From contig JAHJOO010000066.1 of assembly GCA_018820275.1 (NCBI GenBank), positions 124,001 to 188,000 of the forward strand: a DNA stretch of 64,000 bases, given 5' to 3'. The position numbers were made by a program, and so were the translations under genes. This stretch comes from Alphaproteobacteria bacterium. GTDB taxonomy: Bacteria; Pseudomonadota; Alphaproteobacteria; Caulobacterales; Caulobacteraceae. The notes below the pieces were generated by a model. That model made no database searches. It saw only the letters and a list, made by a program, of their open reading frames with translations, and had not been told where the DNA came from. Of this stretch, positions 1 to 8,095 are shown in pieces (within the stretch, counting starts at the first letter, position 1; each line of letters opens with the position of its first letter).

Positions 1-826
1 GGTGTCTGACGCGGGCTTCGGCCTTGGGATCGATGGCGACCACGATGCGGTCGACGAAGGGCAGGATGCGGTGGCTGAGCAGGGCCTCCGAATCGCCCAG
101 CACGGGCACCCCCTCGACCGTCTCCGGGCTGCGGGCCAGCCGGTCGTCGAAGACGCCGAGCACGTTCACGTCGCGCCGCTTCAACGCCGCGCGGATCAGG
201 GCCTCGGCGTGACGGGTCGCGCCGACCAGAACGACGTTGGGCGTCAGGGCGCCCGACCGCCTCCAGGCGGCGACGCGATCCAGCCAGACGAGATGCAGGG
301 CGTACAGGGTGGCGAGGCTGACCCCGCCCCAGACGACGAGGGACGGCGCGCCCAGAAATCCTCCCGAGAGCAGCGCGCCGACCAGCACGGCGGTCCCGGT
401 CGCGCCGGCCGCCACGCCGGCCAGCGCCGCCAGATGCAGAACCGCCGGGCGACCGGCCGGAAAGCGGTAGAGGTCGAGCGATCTCACAAGCGCCAGCACC
501 AGGACGCAGCCGACGGCGAAGGGCGCCGCCTGCGCCACGGTCGCCGCCGCCAGTCCCGTCGGGGTCACCGCCCAGGCGCACAGCAGGGTCACGACGACGA
601 CCAGCGCCACGTCGATGGCGCGGAAATAGTGGGCGGCCAGCCGGGCGGCGTGCCTCTGTCGGGCATTCAGCCAGACTTCCGGCCGGAACGGGCCGCGCCG
701 CGCCGCGCCGTCGGCGGCGAGACCGCGTTCCGCCAGGTCGCGCAGCCCGTGCACGTCCAGCGGCGCGCCGTCGCGGTGCGCCTCGGCGGCGGCGGCGGAG
801 GAGAGCAGGGCGGCGGTGGAGGTCAT
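1..826 (-). CDS. Exopolysaccharide polyprenyl-phosphate sugar transferase, N-terminal part (cut by window edge)
   Basis: Reading the minus strand from the ATG at 824-826 gives 275 codons that remain open at the window edge. After a hydrophilic N-terminus of about 65 residues come four or five hydrophobic membrane segments. A soluble CoA-binding/Rossmann-like region follows, with a conserved-looking LVGATRHAEALI stretch and a GVFDDR motif. This layout matches the N-terminal half of undecaprenyl-phosphate sugar phosphotransferases (PssY/HfsE type), which move a sugar phosphate from UDP-sugar onto the lipid carrier at the inner membrane to start polysaccharide synthesis. The catalytic bacterial sugar-transferase domain would lie beyond the window, so substrate and activity cannot be judged. 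The long plus-strand ORF over the same bases is a shadow. Confidence 0.75.
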   Translation of the reverse strand, partial: MTSTAALLSSAAAAEAHRDGAPLDVHGLRDLAERGLAADGAARRGPFRPEVWLNARQRHAARLAAHYFRAIDVALVVVVTLLCAWAVTPTGLAAATVAQAAPFAVGCVLVLALVRSLDLYRFPAGRPAVLHLAALAGVAAGATGTAVLVGALLSGGFLGAPSLVVWGGVSLATLYALHLVWLDRVAAWRRSGALTPNVVLVGATRHAEALIRAALKRRDVNVLGVFDDRLARSPETVEGVPVLGDSEALLSHRILPFVDRIVVAIDPKAEARVRH

Positions 827-914
827 GCGGGCCGAGGGTCCGGTTCCGAAGGGTCCCGAAACCTGCCACGGCGGCCCTGACCATCCCCTTAATGATCGCG
901 CCGGATCGGCCCGG

Positions 915-941
915 TTGCGCCGCCCGCGACGGTCCGCTATC
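915..941 (+). promoter_or_regulatory. Possible promoter of tRNA-Ser(GCU)
   Basis: A TTGCGC element at 915-920 is followed by GCTATCGA at 936-943, resembling the alphaproteobacterial -35/-10 pattern. The spacer is 15-17 nt depending on which hexamer is used. It lies just ahead of the tRNA at 955. This is a pattern match only. Confidence 0.35.
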
Positions 942-954
942 GACGCGTCCTGCC

Positions 955-1046
955 GGAGACGTGGCCGAGTGGCTGAAGGCAACGGTTTGCTAAATCGTCG
1001 TACCGGGTAACCGGTACCGAGGGTTCGAATCCCTCCGTCTCCGCCA
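955..1046 (+). tRNA. tRNA-Ser (anticodon GCU)
   Basis: The 7-bp acceptor stem GGAGACG (955-961) pairs with CGTCTCC (1036-1042), followed by discriminator G and an encoded CCA. The anticodon loop reads TTGCTAAA with anticodon GCT, for AGC/AGU codons. A long variable arm (class II tRNA) and the T-loop GGTTCGAATCC are present. It lies between a divergent sugar transferase and a convergent oxygenase-like gene. Confidence 0.97.
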
Positions 1047-1066
1047 GACCTTTCCGGCCCGCCGGG

Positions 1067-1963
1067 TCAGGTGCGCCAGCGCAGGGTCTGGGCTTCCACC
1101 GGGTTCACGAACGGCGCGCCTTCGCGCTCGGCGCGGGACAGCGCCGCCTTGGCCGCGAAGTAGAAGGCCGAGGGCCTGTCCGGGTCGCCGGCGAACACCA
1201 GCGGCAGGTGCGGCGAGCGCCCCTCGAGCCGCTCCAGAATCCCGACGTCCTGGCGCAGAAACACCCGCCCCGTGGCCGACAGGAAGGGGTGCAGCAGGGT
1301 CAGGCGCCGGTCGCTGCACAGGATCAGGTTGCGCAACACCACCTCGCCGTCGCGCACGGGGGTGATCGTGGTCAGATTGACCAGTTCGAAGCCGCGCGCC
1401 GTGACCCGCTCGAGGCGGATCGAGGGCAGGCGGAACTCGATCGTCACCCGGCGCTCCTGCCGCACCAGGTCATAGACGGCGGTGGAGGAGAAGTCGTCGG
1501 CGGCCATGGCCGTGAAGCCGAACGGGGAGGGGGTATAGGCCTTGGTCTTGTCGCGGCGCCGGTCGGAGCGCCACCACCACGACCGGTGGATCATCGGCAC
1601 GTGGGCCGGATCGACCAGGCCCAGAACGGCCTGGTCATAGTCGGCCCGGGCGGGCACCTCGGAGTAGGCGATCGGGGCCAGTCGGCCGTCCGGCTCGGGC
1701 GGCAGTTGCGGGAGTTCGGGGTCGCCGTCCACCGGCCGGGCCCAGACGAGGCCGAAGCGCGCCGTCAGCCGCCAGGCGCCCGTGTCGTCGTTACCGTCGG
1801 GGCGGCCAGCCGGGTTCGCCCGCCAGGCCAGGACGCCGCCGTGCAGGTGCGCGGTGCGGCGCGGCGGTCCCGGCCGGACCCGGTCCACGGGATACCAGGC
1901 CGACACCGGGGCCCCGAACCGCCGGTCGCGCGCGCCCTGGAGCGCCTCCCCCTGTTCCGACAT
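1067..1963 (-). CDS. Ring-hydroxylating oxygenase-like protein lacking a Rieske domain
   Basis: This is a 298-residue protein. Residues about 105-298 resemble the catalytic domain of pheophorbide-a-oxygenase/vanillate-demethylase type Rieske oxygenases. In particular, GLVDPAHVPMIH holds the mononuclear-iron motif D-x2-H-x4-H (D118, H121, H126). The N-terminus contains a family-like AWYPVDRV stretch (residues 22-29), but no CxH...CxxH pair that could bind a [2Fe-2S] cluster. At 298 residues it is also shorter than the usual 340-400. It may be a decayed oxygenase or a Rieske-less one fed with electrons or repurposed. No partner ferredoxin or reductase gene is adjacent, and the substrate is unknown. 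Confidence 0.6.
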   Translation of the reverse strand: MSEQGEALQGARDRRFGAPVSAWYPVDRVRPGPPRRTAHLHGGVLAWRANPAGRPDGNDDTGAWRLTARFGLVWARPVDGDPELPQLPPEPDGRLAPIAYSEVPARADYDQAVLGLVDPAHVPMIHRSWWWRSDRRRDKTKAYTPSPFGFTAMAADDFSSTAVYDLVRQERRVTIEFRLPSIRLERVTARGFELVNLTTITPVRDGEVVLRNLILCSDRRLTLLHPFLSATGRVFLRQDVGILERLEGRSPHLPLVFAGDPDRPSAFYFAAKAALSRAEREGAPFVNPVEAQTLRWRT

Positions 1964-2121
1964 CGCCGCCCGCCCCCAGGCCAGACCGCGACGTCCGGGA
2001 GGGACCGCGGCTCGGCCACGGTCCTACCGCGTGTCGGCGCCGCCGCCTAGGCCCCCGCCGCGCTCTGGCGGGGCGGCGAGAGTGTGCTAGACCGCGCCTT
2101 CCTCCGGCCCCTCCGGCGACC

Positions 2122-2211
2122 GGACAGGTGGCCGAGTGGTTTAAGGCAGCGGTCTTGAAAACCGCCGTGGGTGGAAGCCCACCGTGGGTTCGAATCCCAC
2201 CCTGTCCGCCA
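2122..2211 (+). tRNA. tRNA-Ser (anticodon UGA)
   Basis: Acceptor stem GGACAGG (2122-2128) pairs with CCTGTCC (2201-2207), then G and an encoded CCA. The anticodon loop contains TGA. There is a long variable arm and a GGTTCGAATCC T-arm. A GCTAGACC element at about 2088-2095 resembles a Caulobacter-type -10 box. It is the second serine tRNA within 1.3 kb and reads a different codon set. Confidence 0.97.
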
Positions 2212-2273
2212 TTTCCGGGGAACGCCTTGCGGGTCTCCGGCCTTTTCTCCTGACACCGACAGAGGAGAGACGG

Positions 2274-2831
2274 ATGACCCAGGGCAAACTGGCCGGGAAG
2301 AAGATCGCCGTGCTGGCGACGGACGGATTCGAACAGGTCGAACTGACGCGGCCGGTCGAGGCACTGAAGGCGGCGGGCGCCGAGGTGGAGATCGTCGCGC
2401 CGAAGGCGGGGACGATCCAGGGCTTCAACCACCACGACAAGGGCGACCGGACCGACGTCGACCGCGTCCTGTCCGACGCCTCGGCCGCAGACTATGACGG
2501 CCTCGTCCTGCCGGGCGGGGTGATCAATCCCGACGCCCTGCGGCTGGAGGATCAGGCCATCGCCTTCGTCCGCGACTTCGTCGAGGCGTCCAAGCCGATC
2601 GCCGCCATCTGCCACGGCCCCTGGACCCTGATCGACGCCGGCGCCGTGAAGGGCCGGAAGATGACCTCCTGGCCGTCGCTGAAGACCGATCTGTCCAACG
2701 CCGGGGCGGACTGGGTCGACGCGGAGGTGGTGGTCGACAACGGCCTGGTCACCTCGCGCAATCCGGACGACCTGCCCGCCTTCTGCGCGAAGATGGTCGA
2801 GGAGTTCTGCGAGGGCCGCCACCCGGGCTGA
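2274..2831 (+). CDS. DJ-1/PfpI family protein (type 1 glutamine amidotransferase fold)
   Basis: The 185-residue protein starts [14 protein letters not shown] at an ATG preceded by an AGAGGAGAGA ribosome binding site. The frame stays open upstream into the tRNA, but that is not coding. The fold signature is clear: an N-terminal [14 protein letters not shown] strand-helix unit, GLVLPGG, and the nucleophile elbow AAICHGPW with the expected Cys-His pair. The family (YhbO/YajL/PfpI) includes protein or nucleotide deglycases, stress chaperones and proteases, so the exact reaction cannot be assigned from sequence. It stands alone between a tRNA and rlpA. Confidence 0.88.
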   Translation: MTQGKLAGKKIAVLATDGFEQVELTRPVEALKAAGAEVEIVAPKAGTIQGFNHHDKGDRTDVDRVLSDASAADYDGLVLPGGVINPDALRLEDQAIAFVRDFVEASKPIAAICHGPWTLIDAGAVKGRKMTSWPSLKTDLSNAGADWVDAEVVVDNGLVTSRNPDDLPAFCAKMVEEFCEGRHPG

Positions 2832-2877
2832 CGGGCCGTTAACCCCGTCCAAACCGCCGCCGCGCATCCTGCCGCCC

Positions 2878-3459
2878 ATGAGCGGCAGGACCTTGCGACT
2901 TCTGGTGATGGCGGCGCTGGCGCCGGTGATTTCCGGCTGCGCCCTGATCGGCATGGGGCCGAACCGCGGGGCGGCCTTGCCCGTCGTGCGGGATCCGGCC
3001 CCAATCGTCAGCGGCACCATGCGGCCGTACCAGATCCGCGGCCGCTGGTATCATCCGCAGGAAGACCGGAACTATCAGGAGGTCGGCATGGCCTCTTGGT
3101 ACGGCGACCGGTTTCACGGCCGCCCGACCGCGACGGGCGAGACCTTCGACATGAATGCGCTCACGGCGGCGCACAAGACCCTGCCGCTGCCCGGCCTCGT
3201 CGAGGTGACCAACCTCGAGAACGGCCGGACGGCGGTTCTGCGCGTGAACGACCGCGGTCCCTTCGTCGACGGCCGCATCATCGACCTGTCGCGCGGCGCG
3301 GCGCGCGAGCTGGGCCTGCTGGAGCGCGGCGTGGGCCGCGTGCGGGTGCGCTATCTGGGCCGCGCGCCGCGGCTGGGGCCCCAGAGGGCGGCGGTGCAGG
3401 GCGGGTTCGAGGTCATGGCGCGCGTCGTCGACGGCGCCGGGGAAAGCCCGGCTTTCTGA
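2878..3459 (+). CDS. rlpA: RlpA-family lipoprotein (septal lytic transglycosylase type)
   Basis: A 193-residue protein with a lipoprotein signal peptide (hydrophobic stretch ending ISG-C, lipidated Cys21). A double-psi beta-barrel covers residues about 60-170: [19 protein letters not shown], then LEVTN-like and [14 protein letters not shown] segments. Family members cleave naked glycan strands at the septum or bind there. The C-terminal SPOR domain found in many RlpA proteins is absent, so septal targeting through denuded glycans is not evident. It lies 46 nt upstream of the GTG start of tmk and could be co-transcribed with it. Confidence 0.87.
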   Translation: MSGRTLRLLVMAALAPVISGCALIGMGPNRGAALPVVRDPAPIVSGTMRPYQIRGRWYHPQEDRNYQEVGMASWYGDRFHGRPTATGETFDMNALTAAHKTLPLPGLVEVTNLENGRTAVLRVNDRGPFVDGRIIDLSRGAARELGLLERGVGRVRVRYLGRAPRLGPQRAAVQGGFEVMARVVDGAGESPAF

Positions 3460-3505
3460 AGCGTCGGGCCTTGGCCGCCGCGCCCGCGCCCGCCATACAG
3501 GACGG

Positions 3506-4132
3506 GTGTCGCGCGGTCGGTTCATCACATTCGAGGGCGGGGAGGGGGCCGGCAAGTCCACCCAGGCCCGGCGGCTGGCCGACGTCCTGCGCGCGCGCGG
3601 GCACGACGTCGTCCTGACCCGGGAACCGGGCGGATCGCCGGGCGGAGAGCGGATCCGGGCCCTGGTCGTGTCGGGCCAGGCGGCGGACTGGTCGCCGCTG
3701 ACCGAGACCCTGCTGATGTTCGCGGCGCGCGACGATCACCTGAACGCCGTCATCCGGCCGGCCCTGGCCGCCGGCAAATGGGTCGTGTGCGACCGGTTCA
3801 GCGATTCGACCCGCGCCTACCAGGGCGCGGCCGGCGGCGTGGACCCGGCCGTCGTCGAGGCCCTGGACGCCGCCGTCGTCGGCGCCGACCAGCCGGACCT
3901 GACGCTGGTCTTCGACCTGCCGGCGAACCTGGGCCTGTCGCGGGCCCTGGCGCGGGGCGAGGGCGAAACCCGCTTCGAAAGCAAGGGCGCCGATTTCCAC
4001 GACCGGCTGGCCGCGGCCTTCCGACGGATCGCCGCGGCGCATCCGGAGAGGTGCCGCCTGATCGACGCCGACGGCGACGTGGACGTCGTCGCCGCGCGCG
4101 TCCTCGCCGCGGTCGAGGCCGCCGGCGCATGA
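3506..4132 (+). CDS. tmk: Thymidylate kinase
   Basis: A 208-residue dTMP kinase that phosphorylates dTMP to dTDP with ATP. The P-loop GGEGAGKST (residues about 11-19) sits near the N-terminus. TREPGGSPGGE is the typical DRE-like substrate motif region, and CDRFSDSTRAYQG matches the dTMP-binding helix. The start is a GTG at 3506 (reading MSRGRFITFEG). The stop overlaps the ATG of holB as ATGA, so translation is probably coupled. It is first in a tight tmk-holB-tatD-MBL operon, an order common in alphaproteobacteria. Confidence 0.95.
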   Translation: MSRGRFITFEGGEGAGKSTQARRLADVLRARGHDVVLTREPGGSPGGERIRALVVSGQAADWSPLTETLLMFAARDDHLNAVIRPALAAGKWVVCDRFSDSTRAYQGAAGGVDPAVVEALDAAVVGADQPDLTLVFDLPANLGLSRALARGEGETRFESKGADFHDRLAAAFRRIAAAHPERCRLIDADGDVDVVAARVLAAVEAAGA

Positions 4133-5112
4133 GCGATCATCCCCGCGACCGTTTCGATCTCGTGCCCGACGCCGAGGCCGAGATCGCCTTTCTGGACGCC
4201 CTGGAGCGCGGCCGGCTGCATCACGCCTGGCTGCTGTGCGGGCCCGAGGGGCGGGGCAAGGCGACCTTCGCCCATCGCGCGGCGCGCCGCCTGCTGGGCG
4301 CGGCTCCGGATCCTTCGCGGGGGCCCCTGGGGGCGCGGCCGGAGGACCCGGTCAGCCGGCTGGTCTCGGCCCGGTCCCATCCCGATCTGCTGGTGCTCGA
4401 ACGCGCCGTCGAGGGCGGCAAGACCAAGCGCAACATCTCGGTGGACCAGGCCCGCGACCTGCCGGAGTTCTTCTCCAAGAGCCCGGCGCAGGCGGGGCGG
4501 CGCGTGGCCATCGTCGACGCCGCGGACGACCTCAACGCCAACGCCGCCAACGCCATCCTGAAGACGCTGGAGGAGCCCCCGCCCCGCGGCATTCTGCTGC
4601 TGGTCTGTCACGCGCCCGGCCGGCTGATCCCGACCATCCGGTCCCGCTGCCGCCGGCTGACCTTCCGGCCCTGGAGCGAAGCCGCGATCACCGATCTGCT
4701 GCGCAACACGGTCGGGCTCGACCTCGCCGAGGCGCGGGCCGTGGCCGCGACGTCCGGCGGGTCGCCCGGGGCCGCGCTGGCGGCGATCGGGGACGAGGCC
4801 CGCGCGGCGGGCGAGCTCGCCCGGCGGTGGGTCTCGACGCCGGGGCCGCTGGACCGGTCGGAGCGCCTCGCGCTGCAGGGCACGCTGCGCGGGGCCGAGG
4901 GCGCGGCGCGGTTCGAGGCCATGATGGACCACCTGGCCGGCGCGGTGCGCGACCGGGCGCTGGCGGGCGGGGAGGGGGCGGCGGACTGGGCCGACCTGTG
5001 GAGCCGGCTGACCGAATGGCCGGACCGGGCGGCGGGTCTGAACCTCGACCGCGGCGAGGTGCTGGCCTCGGCGCTGAACGATCTGGAGCGGACCAAGGCG
5101 CGCGCATGCTGA
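4129..5112 (+). CDS. holB: DNA polymerase III subunit delta prime
   Basis: A 327-residue clamp-loader subunit. It has an AAA+ fold with a degenerate P-loop (GPEGRGKATFA, residues about 37-47), the segment VAIVDAADDLNANAANAILKTLEEPPP (Walker B/sensor 1 region) and the SRC-like motif IRSRCRRL. Delta prime is the stator of the clamp loader and does not hydrolyse ATP, consistent with the weak P-loop. The start codon overlaps the tmk stop (ATGA), and its 3' end overlaps tatD by 7 nt. Confidence 0.93.
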   Translation: MSDHPRDRFDLVPDAEAEIAFLDALERGRLHHAWLLCGPEGRGKATFAHRAARRLLGAAPDPSRGPLGARPEDPVSRLVSARSHPDLLVLERAVEGGKTKRNISVDQARDLPEFFSKSPAQAGRRVAIVDAADDLNANAANAILKTLEEPPPRGILLLVCHAPGRLIPTIRSRCRRLTFRPWSEAAITDLLRNTVGLDLAEARAVAATSGGSPGAALAAIGDEARAAGELARRWVSTPGPLDRSERLALQGTLRGAEGAARFEAMMDHLAGAVRDRALAGGEGAADWADLWSRLTEWPDRAAGLNLDRGEVLASALNDLERTKARAC

Positions 5113-5894
5113 TCGACAGCCACGTCAATCTCCACGCGCCGCAGTTCGACGCCGACCGCGACGCCGTCATCGCCCGGGCCCGGGAGGCCGGGGTGGCGCT
5201 GATGGTCGAGATCTCCGACCGCCTCGCGACCTTCGAGGCGACGCACGGCCTGGCCATGGCGCACGACGACATCTGGTGCACCGTCGGCGTCCACCCCCAC
5301 GAAGCGCGGCACTACGGGGAGCTGTCGTCGGCCCGTCTCGTGGAGCTCGCAAGTCGGGAAAAGGTCGTGGGAATAGGGGAGTGCGGGCTCGACTTCCACT
5401 ATGATCTCAGCCCCCGGGCGGTTCAGGAAGCCGTGTTCCGGCAGCACGTCCACGCGGCCCGCACGACCGGTCTGCCGCTGGTGGTGCACACCCGCGAGGC
5501 CGACGAGGTGATGGCGCGGGTGCTGGCCGAGGAGATGGCCGACGGCCCGTTCCGGTTCCTGATGCACTGCTACACGTCGAGTGCCGAACTTGCGGAACAG
5601 GCGGCGGAATTGGGGGCATGGTTCTCGGTCTCCGGGATCGCCACCTTCAAGGCGGCCGAGGACGTCCGGGCGGTGATCCGGGACATGCCGGCGGACCGCC
5701 TCATCGTCGAGACCGACTGTCCCTACCTGGCCCCCGTGCCGCACCGGGGGCGGCGCAACGAGCCGGCCTTCGTCGGCCACGTGCTGGACAAGCTGGCGGA
5801 GATACGCGGCTGGTCGCGGACCGAGGCCGAGGCGCGCACGACCGACGCCTTCTTTTCCCTGTTCGACCGGATTCCGCGGCCGGGGGGCGCATGA
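5106..5894 (+). CDS. tatD: TatD-family metal-dependent DNase
   Basis: A 262-residue TIM-barrel hydrolase with GVHPHEA, GIGECGLDFHYD, VVHTREA, LMHCYTSS and VETDCPYLAP motifs that provide metal ligands in this family. TatD/YcfH proteins are 3'-5' exonucleases linked to DNA repair and turnover. The N-terminal metal motif reads DSHVNL, where most YcfH-type proteins have DxHxH. An Asn replaces the second His, as in the GVNL of E. coli TatD. It overlaps holB by 7 nt and the next gene by 4 nt (ATGA), as part of the tmk operon. Confidence 0.9.
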   Translation: MLIDSHVNLHAPQFDADRDAVIARAREAGVALMVEISDRLATFEATHGLAMAHDDIWCTVGVHPHEARHYGELSSARLVELASREKVVGIGECGLDFHYDLSPRAVQEAVFRQHVHAARTTGLPLVVHTREADEVMARVLAEEMADGPFRFLMHCYTSSAELAEQAAELGAWFSVSGIATFKAAEDVRAVIRDMPADRLIVETDCPYLAPVPHRGRRNEPAFVGHVLDKLAEIRGWSRTEAEARTTDAFFSLFDRIPRPGGA

Positions 5895-6694
5895 GCGACG
5901 TCCTGGAGGTCGTGATCCTGGGCTGCGGCTCGTCGGGCGGGGTTCCGCGCGGCGACGGCGACTGGGGCGTCTGCGATCCGGCCGAACCGCGGAATCGCCG
6001 CACGCGCTGCTCGGCGCTGGTGCGGCGGCGCGGCCCGGACGGCGAGACCTGTGTGCTGATCGACACCTCTCCGGACCTGCGCGAACAGGCGCTGGCGGCC
6101 GGGCTCGCCCATGTGGATGGCGTGGTCTACACCCACGATCACGCCGACCAGACCCACGGCATCGACGACCTGAGGGTTTTCGCCATGCGCGCGCGCCGAC
6201 GCATCCCGGCGTGGATGGACGCGGCGACGCGGGCCGCGCTGACGACGCGCTTCGCCTACATCTTCGAGAGCGCACAGGGCTATCCCGCCATCGTCGAGGC
6301 CCGCGAGGTCCCGCCGCATGGGACGGACTGGGCCATCGACGGCGCGGGCGGGCCGATCCCGGTCAGGACCTTCGATCAGGGCCACGGTCCGATCCGCTGC
6401 GTCGGCGTGCGGACCGGGCCGGTCAGCTATTCCAGCGACGTGGACGGACTGGACGCGGCGGCGCTGGACGCCGTGCGCGGCAGCGCGCTGTGGATCGTGG
6501 ACGCGCTGCGGTTCACGCCGCATCCGACGCACGCCCAGCTGGACCGGACGCTGGGCTGGATCGCGGCCGCCGAGGTCGAGCGCGCGATCCTGACCAATCT
6601 GCACATCGATATGGATTACAACGTGCTGCGAGGTCTGGTTCCGGCGAACGTGGAGGTGGCGCACGACGGATGGACCGCCCTCCTGCCGCTTTGA
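5891..6694 (+). CDS. MBL-fold metallo-hydrolase (PhnP-like)
   Basis: A 267-residue metallo-beta-lactamase fold protein. It begins LEVVILGCGSSGGVPR, then IDTSPDLREQ, the zinc motif THDHADQTHGIDDL (HxHxDH), SYSSDVDG and TNLHIDMDY (ligand Asp and His). The pattern matches the PhnP/YcbX-like cyclic phosphodiesterase subgroup that follows tatD in many alphaproteobacteria. The substrate is not known from sequence. It is the last gene of the tmk-holB-tatD operon. Its ATG overlaps the tatD stop. Confidence 0.88.
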   Translation: MSDVLEVVILGCGSSGGVPRGDGDWGVCDPAEPRNRRTRCSALVRRRGPDGETCVLIDTSPDLREQALAAGLAHVDGVVYTHDHADQTHGIDDLRVFAMRARRRIPAWMDAATRAALTTRFAYIFESAQGYPAIVEAREVPPHGTDWAIDGAGGPIPVRTFDQGHGPIRCVGVRTGPVSYSSDVDGLDAAALDAVRGSALWIVDALRFTPHPTHAQLDRTLGWIAAAEVERAILTNLHIDMDYNVLRGLVPANVEVAHDGWTALLPL

Positions 6695-6815
6695 CCACGC
6701 CATTATTTCGCATAATATGTCTTAGGCGATAAACGTAACCCGGCCGCCGGGACGCCGCGCTCGCTTCCCCGGCCCGGCGCGCCTACCGTGTCCTCCCGAG
6801 CGAACAGGAGCCCTC

Positions 6816-6998
6816 ATGGCCGGCCTCAAGGACAAACGCGGCTTCATCGACAAGGACCGGCTCGACCTGTCCGAACGTCAGGCCGTCGAGTACTGGATGA
6901 AGCGCTGGGGCGTGACGCGCGATCAGATCACTGCGGCGCACCGCAAGGTCGGTCGCCTGACCAAGGACATCGCCGCGGAGCTGGGCAAGAAGCGCTGA
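6816..6998 (+). CDS. DUF3606 small protein
   Basis: A 60-residue protein with pattern DKDRLDLSERQAVEYWMKRWGVTRDQITAAHRKVG, which fits the DUF3606 family of small helical proteins with a VxYW..k.fGvs motif. An AGGAG sequence lies about 7 nt upstream of the ATG. The preceding 100 nt (6695-6790) are unusually AT-rich for this window (ATTATTTCGCATAAT) and may hold its promoter. Function unknown. Confidence 0.75.
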   Translation: MAGLKDKRGFIDKDRLDLSERQAVEYWMKRWGVTRDQITAAHRKVGRLTKDIAAELGKKR

Positions 6999-7008
6999 CC
7001 GCTCCGCG

Positions 7009-8031
7009 TCAGTCGTGATGCGCGCACCAGTCGCGCAGGGCCGCCAGCCAGGCCTGCGGCTGCTCCAGCTGGATCCCGTGCGAGGCGTCCTCGATGACCT
7101 GCCGCTCTCCCCGGCGCAGACGGCCGACATAGGCCTCCATCGCCTCCGGCGTGGCCTCGTCGTGACGTCCGACCAGCAGCAGGCTGGGCGCCGAAATGCG
7201 CTCCAGCAGGTCGTCCCCGGCATAGTCCTTCAGCGTGCCGTCCGAGACGAACTCGTTGGGCCCCCACATGGTCCGGTAGAGCCGCTCGTTGAACGGCGTC
7301 TTCAGCCCGCCCGAATACGGGCCCAGCCACGCCGGGGCCTGGCCGCGGAAGTTGAACTGGGCGTAGAAGGCGCGGGTCGCCGCGGCATAGGCCGCCGTGT
7401 CGTAGTTTCCGGTCTGATCGCCCTTGATCAATTCCAGCTGCACCTCGATCGGCAGGCGTGAACGCAGACGGTAGCCGTCGGCGATCCACTGGGCCGTGGC
7501 GATCAGAGGCCCCTGCAGGACCACGCTCTTCAGCCCCGCCGGGCGACGCGCGGCATACTCCAGGGCGATGGTCCCGCCCCACGAGTGGCCGAGGACGTGC
7601 AGGTCTTGCAGGTCGAGCGCCGCCCGCACCGCGTCGACCTCGGAGACGAACCGCTCGACGGTCCAGTTGCGCGGGTCGTTCGGCGCGTCGGAGTTTCCGC
7701 AGTCCAGCTGGTCGTACAGGATCACCGCGCGGTCGGCGGCCAGCGGCAGGGCCGGCAGAAATCCGGCGTGGGTCCCGCCCGGACCGCCGTGGATCATCAG
7801 CAGCGGCGCCTTGCCGGATTTCAGGTCGCCGTTCAGCCGGACGTGGATCCGCCCTCCCCTCACCGGGACCATCAGGGTCCGGTCGGGTGCCGGCGGCGTC
7901 CAGGCGTCCTGAACGGGCGTCCGCGCCTGTGCGCCCCCTGCCCAGCCGAACACCCCGGCGGCAACGCCCAGGCGCAGCGCGTCGCGACGGTTCAGCGGAA
8001 GGCCCGCGGCGTGAAAGGCCGGAACGTGCAT
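7009..8031 (-). CDS. Exported alpha/beta hydrolase, proline iminopeptidase-like
   Basis: A 340-residue S33-type hydrolase. An RR-containing signal (LNRRDALRLGVAAGVFGWAGGAQA, residues about 13-36) suggests Tat export. The mature part carries the oxyanion segment MIHGGPGG, YDQLDCGNSD, the nucleophile elbow GHSWGG, and the late ASHGIQLEQP with the catalytic His. These features match proline iminopeptidases, which release N-terminal proline, although many homologs act on esters or amides. It is read after a hairpin that follows the LVIVD gene, so it may be transcribed separately. Confidence 0.85.
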   Translation of the reverse strand: MHVPAFHAAGLPLNRRDALRLGVAAGVFGWAGGAQARTPVQDAWTPPAPDRTLMVPVRGGRIHVRLNGDLKSGKAPLLMIHGGPGGTHAGFLPALPLAADRAVILYDQLDCGNSDAPNDPRNWTVERFVSEVDAVRAALDLQDLHVLGHSWGGTIALEYAARRPAGLKSVVLQGPLIATAQWIADGYRLRSRLPIEVQLELIKGDQTGNYDTAAYAAATRAFYAQFNFRGQAPAWLGPYSGGLKTPFNERLYRTMWGPNEFVSDGTLKDYAGDDLLERISAPSLLLVGRHDEATPEAMEAYVGRLRRGERQVIEDASHGIQLEQPQAWLAALRDWCAHHD

Positions 8032-8049
8032 GGGGCCGCCCTTCAGAGG

Positions 8050-8092
8050 TGATCCGGCCGCCCGCCGGACGTTCGACGGGCGGCCGGGATCA
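8050..8092 (-). terminator. Strong GC hairpin between LVIVD gene and hydrolase
   Basis: Arms at 8051-8064 and 8077-8091 pair over about 14 bp with one bulged G, directly after the LVIVD stop codon. There is no T-run, so it may be a terminator that needs Rho, or an attenuator or mRNA-stabilising hairpin ahead of the hydrolase. Confidence 0.4.
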
Positions 8093-8095
8093 GGT

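Noticed and set aside
6727..6738. GGCGATAAACGT shared with the ssrA region, possibly an attachment site remnant
   Set aside because: A 12-nt match between two places in 64 kb is not unusual, and nothing around it looks like an integrated element.
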